The notes under the pieces are model-generated. The model had not been told where the DNA came from and did no database searches. It was given only the letters and a program-made list of their open reading frames with translations. A stretch of 60,648 bases of DNA from UBA10133 sp964348455 (GTDB lineage Bacteria; Patescibacteriota; Microgenomatia; UBA1400; MFAQ01): the NCBI GenBank assembly GCA_964348455.1, contig CAYGCQ010000005.1, positions 1 to 60,648 on the forward strand. The letters run 5' to 3'. Below, one piece after another: positions 7,865 through 16,308 of this stretch (positions are counted from its first letter, which is position 1; every line of letters begins with the position of its first letter). The translations under genes were made by a program, and so were the position numbers.

Positions 7865-8212
7865 TTAAGTCGTCCCTCCTGGTTCAGCCTTGGATCCTCC
7901 CAAAATATGAACATGTTCGTGCTCAAAGTGGGCGTACCCCATACCGTTATTTACCAGTTTGTAGGTAGAATTTTCAAGCTGAAGCTCAGAAATCACTCCA
8001 AAAACGACTGGCATCATTTTACCCCAGAACTCCCTACTTTGGCTAGTGGCAACCTCTACTTTTCTAATATGGGCCTTCGGCATCACCAGCACATGAACTT
8101 TAGCCACAGGATATTTATTCTTAATAGCTATGAAGTCATCGTTTTCCCAAACCTTCTCACAAGGCTCCTCCCCAGCCACTATCTTGCAAAACAAACAATT
8201 TTTGTCTTTCAT
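7865..8212 (-). CDS. HIT family nucleotide-binding hydrolase
   Basis: Histidine-triad proteins hydrolyse or transfer nucleotidyl groups from dinucleoside or aminoacyl nucleotides. The 115 residues begin with C-L-F-C-K-I, the usual Hint-like start, and contain H-V-L-V-M-P-K-A-H. They end with the triad H-E-H-V-H-I-L-G-G. The spacing and length are normal for a single-domain HIT protein. A TAAAAT box lies six bases before the ATG, suggesting a leaderless message. The exact substrate cannot be read from the sequence. Confidence 0.9.
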   Translation of the reverse strand: MKDKNCLFCKIVAGEEPCEKVWENDDFIAIKNKYPVAKVHVLVMPKAHIRKVEVATSQSREFWGKMMPVVFGVISELQLENSTYKLVNNGMGYAHFEHEHVHILGGSKAEPGGTT

Positions 8213-8230
8213 ATATTTATTTTATCTTAG

Positions 8231-9224
8231 TTAAATACAGTACTTCATATCAGACTTTTTCAGCCAAGGACAAACCTCTTGAGGCTTTTTATGGTGATAA
8301 ACAGGATCGATATCGGGGACGAACTCTTTCGAAACAAACGCTCCTGAAGCATCTTTCAATAATTCACCATTTTCCCTAACAACAAGACCTCTACTCACAG
8401 GCGAAAAAAAAGAGTGTGAATCTATCCGCTTATGATCAAAATAAGTAAGTGAATATCTATCCCAGTCTTCCCCGCTGTATCTCAAATAGTCTCTATATCT
8501 CTCGGCTGCCTCGGCAAGAAACTTCTCAGCATCTTCCCCAAGAATGCGAGTAACAGCCTCTCTTACACTCTCAATCCTCTGACCTTCTATAAAAGTCAGA
8601 TTATAACCAGAAAGAGCTCTCAACTTGTTTTCCGCGTATAAAGTCGAATAAACAATTCCAACCACAATATTTACGTCTGGTCTTATTCTCTCCACCACCC
8701 CAAAATCCGTTCTTGTGTAATCAGAGTATGCCCCCTTCACTTTACTCAAATTAATTTCAGCTTGACTCCCAGAACATGTAACATCATCCAAATAAACTAA
8801 GGTTTTTACCTCAGGATGATCTTTTGAAAATTCGACCAGTTTGTCTGGATGGACCAAAGTATAGTTCTTAGGAAGATCATTATGCATTATGTCCAATACC
8901 CACCATAAACTTTTTTCCTCATCATCTGCCACAATGAGCAAACTTCTGATCCCCGACCTCTTTAGAAATTTTTTTTGCCATTTCAATTGATGAATTTTTA
9001 AATTCTTCATGGCTCACTCTGGTAACCCCTTCAGCTAAAGCAGTCACCATCTCTTTTGAAGCACCATGCAAAACAGACAAATCTACCCACTCATTTTTAA
9101 GATTTTCATTAATTACCACCGGCTCAGGAACAAATGGGTATTTGCTTATCTCTTTAAATGTATCGCTTTCCAATCCCCCACCAGAAGAATATTCAGAAAA
9201 ACCCTCTTGATTAAAAGTCTGCAT
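8231..9224 (-). pseudogene. PRTase-like gene split by a frameshift at an A8 run
   Basis: Two overlapping minus-strand frames (9224-8922 and 9010-8231) join into one protein if one A is removed from the A8 run near 8980. The join then reads M-A-K-K-F-L-K-R-S-G. The joined product of about 330 residues contains T-L-V-Y-L-D-D-V-T-C-S-G-S-Q. This fits the phosphate-binding loop of phosphoribosyltransferase-fold proteins, most like the PRTase-like proteins described from bacterial conflict systems. The substrate and partner are unknown, and no obvious partner gene is adjacent. The break could be a true inactivating mutation, slippage-based switching, or an assembly error. The required shift is +1, not the common -1. 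Confidence 0.5.
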
Positions 9225-9245
9225 AAACGAAAAAATATCGATGCC

Positions 9246-10328
9246 TCATGATCTTATCAAATGAATAACATCTCTCACAGTTATCAGCACCATTAATCCA
9301 ATTAGAAATACCATACCCACAGTATGGACATATCCCTCAATTCTATTTTTGTATTTCTTTCCAATTATTTTCTCTACACCCAAGAAAAACACTCTTCCAC
9401 CATCAAGCGCCGGAAAAGGCATGATGTTTAAGATAGCAAGATTGATAGACAGAATAGCCATAAACTGTAGCACTGCCACCCAACCCACTTTATAAACTTG
9501 CTTGCTCACCTGATAAATGCCAATCGGACCCGACACATCTTTCGGAACTCCTTTACCGGTTAAAATTCCCCAAATCAAAGTCCCCATACTAACTGCAATT
9601 TCTTTCCCCCAAGACCAAGCCTCCTCCATCCCTACTACGACACCGCGAAATGGTCTTTGCCAGACAGGATACATCTTCATTTCAACACTCGAAAGTGCAA
9701 CACCCAAAGCCCCCTCTCCAGCAGGAGGACTTACTCTGGGAGTAAGTTTCACCACTTCAATCGCGCCTGATTTTCCCAACACAGTCAGCTCAATCTCTTT
9801 ACCTTTAAGAGGTTCAACTTTTTCTATAAAGCCATTAACTCCACTAAACTGGATTTCTTGATTATCAAAAGTAATTTTCTGTATCTCACTTTCTATTTTT
9901 ATTCCTGCAGCTTCGGCTGGAGTTCCCTTACCAACATCTACCACCATAACCTTATCGGTCTCTGTCGGAATACCTAGATATGTATACACAACTCCAAAAG
10001 CCAAAACTCCCAGTAAAAAATTCATCGTTACCCCAGCAACAAGTACGCCAGCTCTTTGCCAAATGGGCTTATTAAAAAATGCCTCTGGCGAATTAGCCTG
10101 AGTAGGATCTTCCATATCCTCACCAAAGAGCTTTACAAAACCTCCAATAGGCAGCCAATTTAGACTAAAAAGTGTCCCCTTGTGGGTAAATAATTTTCTT
10201 GCTCTAGGAGGGAGCCCAATTCCGAATTCATCAACTCTCATCTTAAAAAGCTTGGCCATGAGATAGTGACCCAGCTCATGAATAAGAACCAAAATAGAAA
10301 GCATTAAGATAAAAACGACTATTTGCAT
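9246..10328 (-). CDS. rseP: Site-2 intramembrane metalloprotease RseP
   Basis: This membrane-embedded zinc protease of the M50 family cleaves signal peptides or anti-sigma factors within the membrane. The 360 residues show H-E-L-G-H near residue 18 in the first helix, a PDZ domain with G-T-P-A-E-A-A-G-I (about 135-143), and the second metal motif N-I-M-P-F-P-A-L-D-G-G near residue 310. The final helices complete the core. It lies downstream of frr, a common neighbourhood. TAAGAT lies six bases upstream of the ATG with no Shine-Dalgarno, so it is probably leaderless. Confidence 0.93.
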   Translation of the reverse strand: MQIVVFILMLSILVLIHELGHYLMAKLFKMRVDEFGIGLPPRARKLFTHKGTLFSLNWLPIGGFVKLFGEDMEDPTQANSPEAFFNKPIWQRAGVLVAGVTMNFLLGVLAFGVVYTYLGIPTETDKVMVVDVGKGTPAEAAGIKIESEIQKITFDNQEIQFSGVNGFIEKVEPLKGKEIELTVLGKSGAIEVVKLTPRVSPPAGEGALGVALSSVEMKMYPVWQRPFRGVVVGMEEAWSWGKEIAVSMGTLIWGILTGKGVPKDVSGPIGIYQVSKQVYKVGWVAVLQFMAILSINLAILNIMPFPALDGGRVFFLGVEKIIGKKYKNRIEGYVHTVGMVFLIGLMVLITVRDVIHLIRS

Positions 10329-10414
10329 CGTTTAATCTTACCAAACAAATCAAACTAACAACCAACATGTCTTGAATTCTTGAATACTTGCGTTCTTGAT
10401 TTCTTGAGTTCTTT

Positions 10415-10978
10415 TTAGACCGCCATCACTTCGTCTTCTTTTTTTCGACTCATTTCTTCGATCTTCTCATTGAACTCGCCCGTGATCTTGTCTAAATCTT
10501 CCAAAAGCATATAGATATCGTCCTCAGAAACTTCCTTCATATCCTTTAGAGCATCAATCTTGTCTTTTACATCTTGCCTGGCCTGTCGAAGCATAATTTT
10601 TCCAGACTCGGTCTTCTGTTTCAAAAGTTTCACGAAGTCCAATCTTCTTTCTTGAGTTAGTGAAGGAATAACAATTCTGATTAAATCTCCAGAGACTGCA
10701 CCAGAAAGCTGCAGCTCACTATCACTAATCGCCTTCTCCACAGCACCGAGTAAACTTCTATCAAAAGGCGTCACGATTAACATATTTGTGTCTGGGGCAG
10801 TAATGGTTGCCACTTCCTGAAGCTTCATCCAAGATCCATATGCCGGCACAGAAATTCCTGAAACTAATTCCGGCTTCGCCCTTCCTACACGTACTGTAGA
10901 AAAATCTTCTTCGACCACCTCAATGACCTTTGCAAATTTTTGTCTTAATAATTGAATCAGTTCGTGTTCTAATACCAT
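10415..10978 (-). CDS. frr: Ribosome recycling factor
   Basis: RRF splits post-termination ribosomes together with EF-G. The 187 residues match the family: F-S-T-V-R-V-G-R-A near residue 26, a beta-rich domain II in the middle, and the long C-terminal helices with R-R-x-x-x-V/K-L-x-K and R-Q-A-R-Q-D. It is preceded at 17 nt by an unknown gene and followed by rseP. The usual partner pyrH is missing here and lies instead at 45 kb. Confidence 0.95.
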   Translation of the reverse strand: MVLEHELIQLLRQKFAKVIEVVEEDFSTVRVGRAKPELVSGISVPAYGSWMKLQEVATITAPDTNMLIVTPFDRSLLGAVEKAISDSELQLSGAVSGDLIRIVIPSLTQERRLDFVKLLKQKTESGKIMLRQARQDVKDKIDALKDMKEVSEDDIYMLLEDLDKITGEFNEKIEEMSRKKEDEVMAV

Positions 10979-10995
10979 ATGGATTTATTCTAACA

Positions 10996-11352
10996 TTACT
11001 TACTGTTTTTAAGAGGATCATAATCAGATCTCCTTTCACCTTCAGTCTCGTCCGCACCCAAAGAATTTTCAGCAGAATTTTTGAATGGATTAGGCTTCAA
11101 ATCTTTCGGGTCAACTTTATTAAAAACTCTAATCTCACCTATGTTAGGTAAATCAGAAGTAGCCTCTTTTTGATCTTTTTGTCTGGCAGCTTTTTCTTCA
11201 GCTAGTCTTTGAGTTTCAACATTCACACCAGACTTGAAGGAGTTCATTAATCTTCGCCGATAAGCTTCTTTTTCTGTTTCACCTTCTTTCGGACCATCAA
11301 GATCCAACACTTTTGAATTAAGTACTTTATCTTCTGGTTGTGTCGATTCCAT
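10996..11352 (-). CDS. Unknown acidic/charged protein upstream of frr
   Basis: The 118-residue protein is rich in Glu, Lys, Asp and Asn and is probably largely disordered, with a short basic helical part (A-Y-R-R-R-L-M-N-S-F-K). It has no Cys, no membrane segment and no enzyme motif. It ends 17 nt before frr on the same strand, so the two are likely co-transcribed. The family is not recognised. Confidence 0.55.
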   Translation of the reverse strand: MESTQPEDKVLNSKVLDLDGPKEGETEKEAYRRRLMNSFKSGVNVETQRLAEEKAARQKDQKEATSDLPNIGEIRVFNKVDPKDLKPNPFKNSAENSLGADETEGERRSDYDPLKNSK

Positions 11353-11448
11353 ATCCCTAAATCTACCACAAGTAAAGATACTTAATCCATATTCATATAA
11401 GAACTAAAGAAAATCGGACGGACACGAGGCACAAATCGGCACGAAGAA

Positions 11449-11476
11449 TTGACATCGTGCCTATAAGATATATAAT
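11449..11476 (+). promoter_or_regulatory. Sigma-70-type promoter
   Basis: TTGACA-16-TATAAT lies about 40 nt upstream of the gene at 11519. Confidence 0.75.
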
Positions 11477-11518
11477 CCAACTATAAGATTTCTTTGAAAT
11501 TCTATTTATGAGGAGGAC

Positions 11519-12253
11519 ATGATGAATTTATGCTCCCTAGTCGGGGGATGTTTACAGTTTTACGGACTTCTGTTTGGAGTTCTGATCGTAGTTTTTGCAA
11601 TCTGGCTAAACAAGAACGATCCTTCTGTCGCAAAGATGGTTCTAAGCGTGGCGGTAAGTATAATTCTTACAGCAGTTATCTTTATCATCTCCAATCCAGC
11701 ATATGCCGGGACCGTGATTATCAACTTGCTTATTGGTTTTGGTGCCATGGGCTTGTTGTACTTTAGCAAAGGATCATGGAGCGGCTTCGCTGGAAGTATC
11801 GTGGTCGCTGTTGTGGTCCTGGCAATATACATGGCCTACGCGAATCCAGGCTACGCCTTTTTAATCGGCATTGGCCTGCTTTTAGCCATCGTAGCTATTG
11901 CTATCCTTGGTGTGGTAATCCATGGCATGAATAAAGGTTACACCTACAAAAGGCCAGAAAAAGTCCGAGTATCGCTAATCGACGAAAAAACAGGTAAAAA
12001 ACTAATCGCAAATGGAAGAACAGGCGGTTATATAGGGCCAGGAGAATATGCTGCAGAGAACCAGCCTACTCACTCTGTATATCAGCTTCAGGAGATTGTC
12101 AGGCAAGCTCAGAATCTATTTCCTGACCCCAAAGAGAGAGCGACTTACCTTCTATCTAGCCCTCAATACCCCCAAGTTGAACCATACATCGATAGAGAAA
12201 CAGCCCAGGTCATAAAACTACTTCCTAGAAACGTTCAAGTAAATCGAGAATAG
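11519..12253 (+). CDS. Polytopic membrane protein with cytoplasmic tail, unknown
   Basis: The 244 residues contain five or so hydrophobic helices in the first 135 residues. The motif I-S-N-P-A-Y-A-G and the later Y-A-N-P-G-Y-A-F suggest an internal duplication. After the last helix a soluble tail of about 105 residues follows. Two adjacent ATGs exist; the second (11522) is better spaced from the AGGAGGAC. The gene has its own promoter and terminator. The function is not recognised. Confidence 0.7.
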   Translation: MMNLCSLVGGCLQFYGLLFGVLIVVFAIWLNKNDPSVAKMVLSVAVSIILTAVIFIISNPAYAGTVIINLLIGFGAMGLLYFSKGSWSGFAGSIVVAVVVLAIYMAYANPGYAFLIGIGLLLAIVAIAILGVVIHGMNKGYTYKRPEKVRVSLIDEKTGKKLIANGRTGGYIGPGEYAAENQPTHSVYQLQEIVRQAQNLFPDPKERATYLLSSPQYPQVEPYIDRETAQVIKLLPRNVQVNRE

Positions 12254-12273
12254 ACGATTTTTCAAAAACAAAA

Positions 12274-12298
12274 TACCCGCCCTAGCAGCGGGTTTTTT
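12274..12298 (+). terminator. Rho-independent terminator
   Basis: ACCCGC-N7-GCGGGT followed by TTTTTT lies 21 nt after the stop of the upstream gene. Confidence 0.9.
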
Positions 12299-12399
12299 AC
12301 TGGGCAAAGCGACATCTACGGCTATACTTTTAACCACAATTGTGTTATTATAGGACGTCGTTTTGCAAATTCACATCTAAATCAAAAAAAGGAGCTCGC

Positions 12400-13236
12400 A
12401 TGTCAGCCAAAAAACCTAGGAAATCTCTGATGAAAATGATGATGGGAATCCCCCCAGAAGAAAACCTCGTCTGGGGCATGATCAGGAAGCAAGGAAATCC
12501 GATACATCAAGTACTCGCCTTTCTGGCATTTCTGTTCGGACTCTGGTTTGCCTACCAAAGCTTCGAAGCTGCTCTTGCATTTGTCGTGGCCATTGTTTTA
12601 CACGAATTTGGCCACTGGTTTATCTTTCAACTAAACGACATCAAGGCAAAGGTGTATCTGCTATTCCCTCTTGGAGCCGTAGCCGCTCCAGTCACAAAAG
12701 AAGAGGATGATCGTTCTGATTTGCTCCCTTGGTGGAATATCGCCTGGATGCTTCTGGCCGGGCCCACAATAAACTTCGTTCAAATGGTAGCAGGCCTAGC
12801 CATGATTCATTTTGGCATTTTCCCTAGCTTTGGGTATGAATTGGTCTTGATTAACGGAATGCTTGGAGCTTTCAACCTCCTCCCGTTGATAAACATGGAC
12901 GGTGGTCAATTCTTCCATGTCATCTATTCCTCACTCAAGGAGGAGTACGATTTCCTTGTCGCCATCGTAGGGTTGCTAATCACCGCTGCCATCGTTGTGA
13001 TTATTTACTTCTCCCCACTTGGACAAGGAGCACTAATTATTCTAGGTATTCCGGCTATGAAGTCAGTCTGGGTGATATTCTTTGGCCTTATGGGTGCCGG
13101 AATCTGGCACAAACAAGGAAAAGATAATCCTCTTCATTCGAAGAGTGGACAGGCCATGACTCCTAAGCAGGCCGTTATTCAGCTTACTTACTATGTTCTT
13201 CTCGTAGCAGGAATCTTGTTCCTGATGACAATCTAA
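12400..13236 (+). CDS. M50-like site-2 protease family membrane protein
   Basis: The start at 12400 (M-S-A-K-K-P-R-K) has AAGGAG at good spacing; the longer ORF has no ribosome site. About 278 residues form six or so helices. H-E-F-G-H in the second helix and N-M-D-G-G-Q later supply the zinc-binding His, catalytic Glu and third ligand Asp of S2P proteases, so the active site looks complete. There is no PDZ domain, unlike RseP. It is the second of three M50-type proteins in the window. The substrate is unknown. Confidence 0.8.
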   Translation: MSAKKPRKSLMKMMMGIPPEENLVWGMIRKQGNPIHQVLAFLAFLFGLWFAYQSFEAALAFVVAIVLHEFGHWFIFQLNDIKAKVYLLFPLGAVAAPVTKEEDDRSDLLPWWNIAWMLLAGPTINFVQMVAGLAMIHFGIFPSFGYELVLINGMLGAFNLLPLINMDGGQFFHVIYSSLKEEYDFLVAIVGLLITAAIVVIIYFSPLGQGALIILGIPAMKSVWVIFFGLMGAGIWHKQGKDNPLHSKSGQAMTPKQAVIQLTYYVLLVAGILFLMTI

Positions 13237-13241
13237 AAGCA

Positions 13242-13266
13242 AACCCCGCCATCGGCGGGGTTTTTA
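13242..13266 (+). terminator. Rho-independent terminator
   Basis: ACCCCGCC-ATC-GGCGGGGT plus a T-tract directly follows the gene ending at 13236. Confidence 0.9.
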
Positions 13267-13302
13267 ATATAATGAAATATTATTTAGGCCATTTTTAAGC
13301 AC

Positions 13303-13331
13303 AAAAAACCCGGCGTTAACCGGGTTTTTTG
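13303..13331 (-). terminator. Terminator of rpsB-tsf (bidirectional)
   Basis: The AACCCGG/CCGGGTT stem has A6 on the left and T6 on the right, so it can work in both directions. It lies 18 nt after the tsf stop. Confidence 0.85.
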
Positions 13332-13348
13332 AATAATAAAATATTTAA

Positions 13349-13819
13349 TTATTTCGTCTCACAACTCTCAGCCACACCCAGCTTGAATCTAGCAAATCTG
13401 GTCACTCGAATATTCTCACCGGTCTTACCGGAAAGATCCTTGACCAATTCATCCATAGTCTTACTACTGTCACGGATGTAATCTTGCTTCATAAGTTCTT
13501 CAACGTCTTTAGGATCCATAGACACAATCTGCAGAGCAATCTCTTTGCAGAGAGTCTCGAAATCAGGAGTCTTAGCTACAAAGTCCGTTTCACACGCCAC
13601 TTCCACCATCGCGGCTGCTGAGCCACCACCGTGGGTGTAACAGTAAACTCGACCACTTCGAACTTCACGGTCAGCTTTACTTTCGGCCTTCTGGATACCC
13701 TTTGCTTTAATTATTTCCATGGCCTTTGCCATATCGCCCTTAGCCTCTTCTAGGGCTTTTTTTGCATCCATAATACCGGCACCGGTATTCTCTCTTAATT
13801 CTTTAATCTTTTCCATCAT
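13349..13819 (-). CDS. tsf: Elongation factor Ts (short form)
   Basis: EF-Ts is the nucleotide exchange factor of EF-Tu. The N-terminal UBA-like domain L-R-E-N-T-G-A-G-I-M-D-A-K-K-A-L and the exchange motif V-E-V-A-C-E-T-D-F-V-A-K (about 72-83) are intact. The remainder is only about 70 residues, so the second core subdomain and the coiled coil of the E. coli protein are missing. It is about half the E. coli length, similar to reduced forms such as that of Thermus. The start could be either of two adjacent ATGs (13819 or 13816). It lies downstream of rpsB, the standard pair. Confidence 0.93.
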   Translation of the reverse strand: MMEKIKELRENTGAGIMDAKKALEEAKGDMAKAMEIIKAKGIQKAESKADREVRSGRVYCYTHGGGSAAAMVEVACETDFVAKTPDFETLCKEIALQIVSMDPKDVEELMKQDYIRDSSKTMDELVKDLSGKTGENIRVTRFARFKLGVAESCETK

Positions 13820-13844
13820 ATTCTTTTAGTCTAATTAATATGTC

Positions 13845-13903
13845 GTCATTCCTGCGAAGGTGGGCTGAAAGTCCTGATCTTCTGAGGGAAATCCATCAAA
13901 TAA
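13845..13903. repeat. Partial GTCATTCC-type repeat between rpsB and tsf
   Basis: It begins GTCATTCCTGCGAAGG, loses the canonical right half, and ends AATCCATCAAATAA like the copies at 148 and 29410. It occupies most of the rpsB-tsf spacer and is probably transcribed between the two cistrons. Confidence 0.6.
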
Positions 13904-13908
13904 ATTCC

Positions 13909-14979
13909 TTATTTCGCAACTTCCTTCCTTGCATTAAGCCCATTCTCTATGGCCTGACCCAGGACTCTTACCAAGATTTCCAGTCCTTTAGCGGAGTCAT
14001 CATTCATAGGAATAATGTAGTCAATTGGGTCCGGATTTGCATTTGAGTCTACTAAGCCAATAACTTTAACTTCCCGACTTGAAGCTTCTTTAACGGCTAA
14101 TTTCTCCTTATGAGTATCAAAAACGACCACCACTTCAGGGGCTTCTTTTAGCATAGCAATGCCACCAACAATTCTCTCCAGTTTATTTATTTCTTTATCG
14201 AATAAAAGCTGTTCCTTCTTGGTGTATTTCTTAAGCTGGCCAGATTCTCTTTGGGATTTCAAAGAATTCAACCTATCTAAAGTCAACTTGAGCTGTTTCC
14301 AATTTGTAATCAGTCCACCCATCCAGCGCTGAGTGATAAAAGGAATATTAAGTCTTTTTGCTTCTTCTTCCACCATCTGCCTAACCTGTCTCTTTGTTCC
14401 AACAAGGACAATTCTCTTACCTGCAGCAGCCATCTCAGCTAAATCCTTAGTAGCTTCGGCTATGCCAGCAACGGTCTTTTCTAGATCAAAAATATGAATA
14501 CCATTTCTCGCTCCCCAGAGGTACTTCTTCATCTTAGGATTCCATTTCTTAACCACATGACCATAGTGGGCACCGGCTTCGAATAGTTCTTCGACGGAAG
14601 TTTCAGTTCTTGGATATTCTTTTTTTGGCTCTTCTACTTCTTTGACTTTAGTTTCTACTTTCTCTTCTTTTGTCTCTAAAACTTCACCTTTAACCTCATC
14701 AACTTCAGTCTTTTGAGTTTTTGATTTTTTGATTATTGGAGTTTTTGCCTCTGCAGATTTCTTTACAGGAGTTTTCTTTTCAACAACCTTCTTTTCGGCT
14801 TTAACCTTAGCGGTTTTTACTTCTGGAGTTTTAGCTTCCTGGAGTTCATTTTTAGCAACAGCCTTCTTAGGAGCAGCTTTCTTAACTTCAGCCACCTTCT
14901 TTACAGCTGTCTTCTTAACTACTTTTTTGGTCTCTTTTTCAGTTGCGACCGCAACTTCTTTTTTAGCTTTTGTAGCCAT
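13909..14979 (-). CDS. rpsB: Small ribosomal subunit protein uS2 with long basic N-terminal extension
   Basis: From about residue 127 the protein is ordinary uS2: T-S-V-E-E-L-F-E-A-G-A-H-Y-G-H, W-N-P-K-M-K-K-Y-L-W-G-A-R-N-G-I-H-I-F-D-L, Q-R-W-M-G-G-L-I-T-N-W, and D-S-N-A-N-P-D-P-I-D-Y-I-I-P-M-N-D-D-S. The first 125 residues are an extension made almost only of Lys, Ala, Val, Glu and Thr, with repeated A-x-x-K and V-x-K-K units like histone-H1-type tails. uS2 lies on the solvent side of the 30S near uS3 and bS1. It is co-directional with tsf. Confidence 0.93.
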   Translation of the reverse strand: MATKAKKEVAVATEKETKKVVKKTAVKKVAEVKKAAPKKAVAKNELQEAKTPEVKTAKVKAEKKVVEKKTPVKKSAEAKTPIIKKSKTQKTEVDEVKGEVLETKEEKVETKVKEVEEPKKEYPRTETSVEELFEAGAHYGHVVKKWNPKMKKYLWGARNGIHIFDLEKTVAGIAEATKDLAEMAAAGKRIVLVGTKRQVRQMVEEEAKRLNIPFITQRWMGGLITNWKQLKLTLDRLNSLKSQRESGQLKKYTKKEQLLFDKEINKLERIVGGIAMLKEAPEVVVVFDTHKEKLAVKEASSREVKVIGLVDSNANPDPIDYIIPMNDDSAKGLEILVRVLGQAIENGLNARKEVAK

Positions 14980-15093
14980 ATTTTTTCATCTCTTTTAATC
15001 CTCAGGCACCTTTCAGAGATTCGTGCCGGGACAAATTTCTAATAATTTAACTTCCCTATTCTACCACTCCACGCCCATTCTAGCCACCCACAC

Positions 15094-15122
15094 TTGTTTT
15101 TTAAGCCCTATAATGCTATAAT
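15094..15122 (+). promoter_or_regulatory. Promoter of a 38-residue membrane peptide gene
   Basis: TTGTTT-17-TATAAT; a second TATAAT overlaps upstream. It lies about 40 nt before the start at 15165. Confidence 0.65.
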
Positions 15123-15164
15123 CACACCTAGTTTAAAATTTTAATCTAGCCGAAGGAGGCAGAA

Positions 15165-15281
15165 ATGAAATCAGCACTGATTTTAATTGGAGTCCTAATC
15201 GTTATTTCAATAATTCTGTTGGTCCTGCGTTTCCGGGCCATGTTGTCTGAAAAAGACGAAATCGGACCCAGGCAGTTGTAA
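15165..15281 (+). CDS. Small single-pass membrane protein (38 residues)
   Basis: The short frame has GGAGG eight bases before its ATG. It encodes a hydrophobic helix (I-L-I-G-V-L-I-V-I-S-I-I-L-L-V-L) followed by a basic R-F-R and an acidic tail. A promoter precedes it, and a strong terminator starts right at its stop codon, so the unit is about 190 bases in all. The bracketing signals make a real gene likely. The function is unknown; it could equally be a mini-message whose RNA matters. Confidence 0.65.
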   Translation: MKSALILIGVLIVISIILLVLRFRAMLSEKDEIGPRQL

Positions 15282-15282
15282 G

Positions 15283-15307
15283 CTCCCCCTCAGGGGGAGT
15301 TTTTTTG
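15283..15307 (+). terminator. Rho-independent terminator
   Basis: CTCCCCC-TCA-GGGGGAG followed by T7; it begins within two bases of the small ORF stop. Confidence 0.9.
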
Positions 15308-15378
15308 TGCCTCGTCATCGCCAAAAACATTTTACTGTCAACCCGACCGAGAGAAGCGAGTGGAGGGATCTCACTCCA

Positions 15379-16140
15379 TCAAAACTCCGTATCTGCCAGA
15401 TTCTCATACAATGCCACGATAGTCATCGGCCCAACGCCTCCAGGCACGGGAGTGATCAGAGATGCCTTTTCTACGGCATCGGCCGAAATATCTCCCTTAG
15501 GATACCCCAGATCGATACCTACGAAGCCATCTCTTACCATTTCCCCAGTGATAACACCCTCCATGCCTGTACAGCTAATAACGACATCAAAGTCTTTAAG
15601 TTTAGACAGATCATCCCCCTTATCGAACCCTTCTGGATCTATCCCTAGGTCACGCAAACGAGTCATCAAGCGGGCCCCGATTGTTCCCTTGGCCCCTACA
15701 ACCGCCACTCGATCATCCTCACTTATTTTAAAAACCTCTACCACCCTCTCCACAGCTCGAATCACGGCCGGGACGAACCTACTTTTCGGGTTTAAGCCGT
15801 CTACATCCTTACTAGGCTTAATTGAGGACAAAATATGCTCAAGCCCCTTCTTATCCGCTCCGAGCACCGGCAACTGTACCAAAATTCCATCCACAGTTTC
15901 ATCTCTGTTTGCTGCCTTCAGTATATCTAAAAGTTCAGCTTTATCTTTAGCGTAAATTACGGATACCATAGCCCCCAATCTCTCCCCCATTTCATGCTTG
16001 AGTCTGACATAGCTACTCTCATCAGTTCTACCATCGCACTGGAAAATAATCAGACTCTTTCCCAAGAGCCGCTCTGACTCTTCCAAGAAAGTTGCCATTC
16101 TTTCTGCTTCCTTGTTGCCGTCAAATAATACTTTTGCCAT
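15379..16140 (-). CDS. folD: Methylenetetrahydrofolate dehydrogenase/cyclohydrolase FolD
   Basis: FolD interconverts 5,10-methylene-, methenyl- and 10-formyl-tetrahydrofolate, supplying formyl groups for initiator tRNA (see fmt at 39.7 kb). The catalytic S-Y-V-x-x-K (Y44, K48), D-G-I-L-V-Q-L-P, K-D-V-D-G and P-V-P-G-G-V-G-P-M-T are all present. At 253 residues it is shorter than usual. The nucleotide loop reads V-V-G-A-K-G-T-I-G rather than the usual V-x-G-R-S-x-x-V-G, so cofactor use may differ. TATACT lies six bases before the ATG, suggesting a leaderless message. Confidence 0.92.
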   Translation of the reverse strand: MAKVLFDGNKEAERMATFLEESERLLGKSLIIFQCDGRTDESSYVRLKHEMGERLGAMVSVIYAKDKAELLDILKAANRDETVDGILVQLPVLGADKKGLEHILSSIKPSKDVDGLNPKSRFVPAVIRAVERVVEVFKISEDDRVAVVGAKGTIGARLMTRLRDLGIDPEGFDKGDDLSKLKDFDVVISCTGMEGVITGEMVRDGFVGIDLGYPKGDISADAVEKASLITPVPGGVGPMTIVALYENLADTEF

Positions 16141-16203
16141 TCTCTAAGTATACCAAGAGCAAAATATCACCCCTACTTGAATGAAACAACTTAGCCCTAT
16201 AGC

Positions 16204-16232
16204 TTGACATATAGCCACAATAATGGTAAAAT
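16204..16232 (+). promoter_or_regulatory. Sigma-70-type promoter
   Basis: TTGACA-17-TAAAAT lies about 75 nt before the GTG at 16309. Confidence 0.8.
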
Positions 16233-16308
16233 TCTCAAGATCTTAATCGAGGTGATCCCCTAAGATCACACTTTGAAATTCTATTCGCTTGAAAAGGAGG
16301 TACGTAAA

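Noticed and set aside
8922..9010. Programmed -1 frameshift at the A8 run in the PRTase-like gene
   Set aside because: Joining the frames needs +1 (or -2), not -1, and no downstream stimulatory structure was obvious; mutation or sequence error is simpler.
13840..14046. Plus-strand frame overlapping the tsf-rpsB spacer
   Set aside because: It runs through a degraded repeat and the antisense of rpsB, with no ribosome site.
15305..15955. Long plus-strand frame opposite folD
   Set aside because: It is a codon-pattern shadow of a well-supported enzyme gene; its product is low-complexity Ser/Pro/Thr with no ribosome site.
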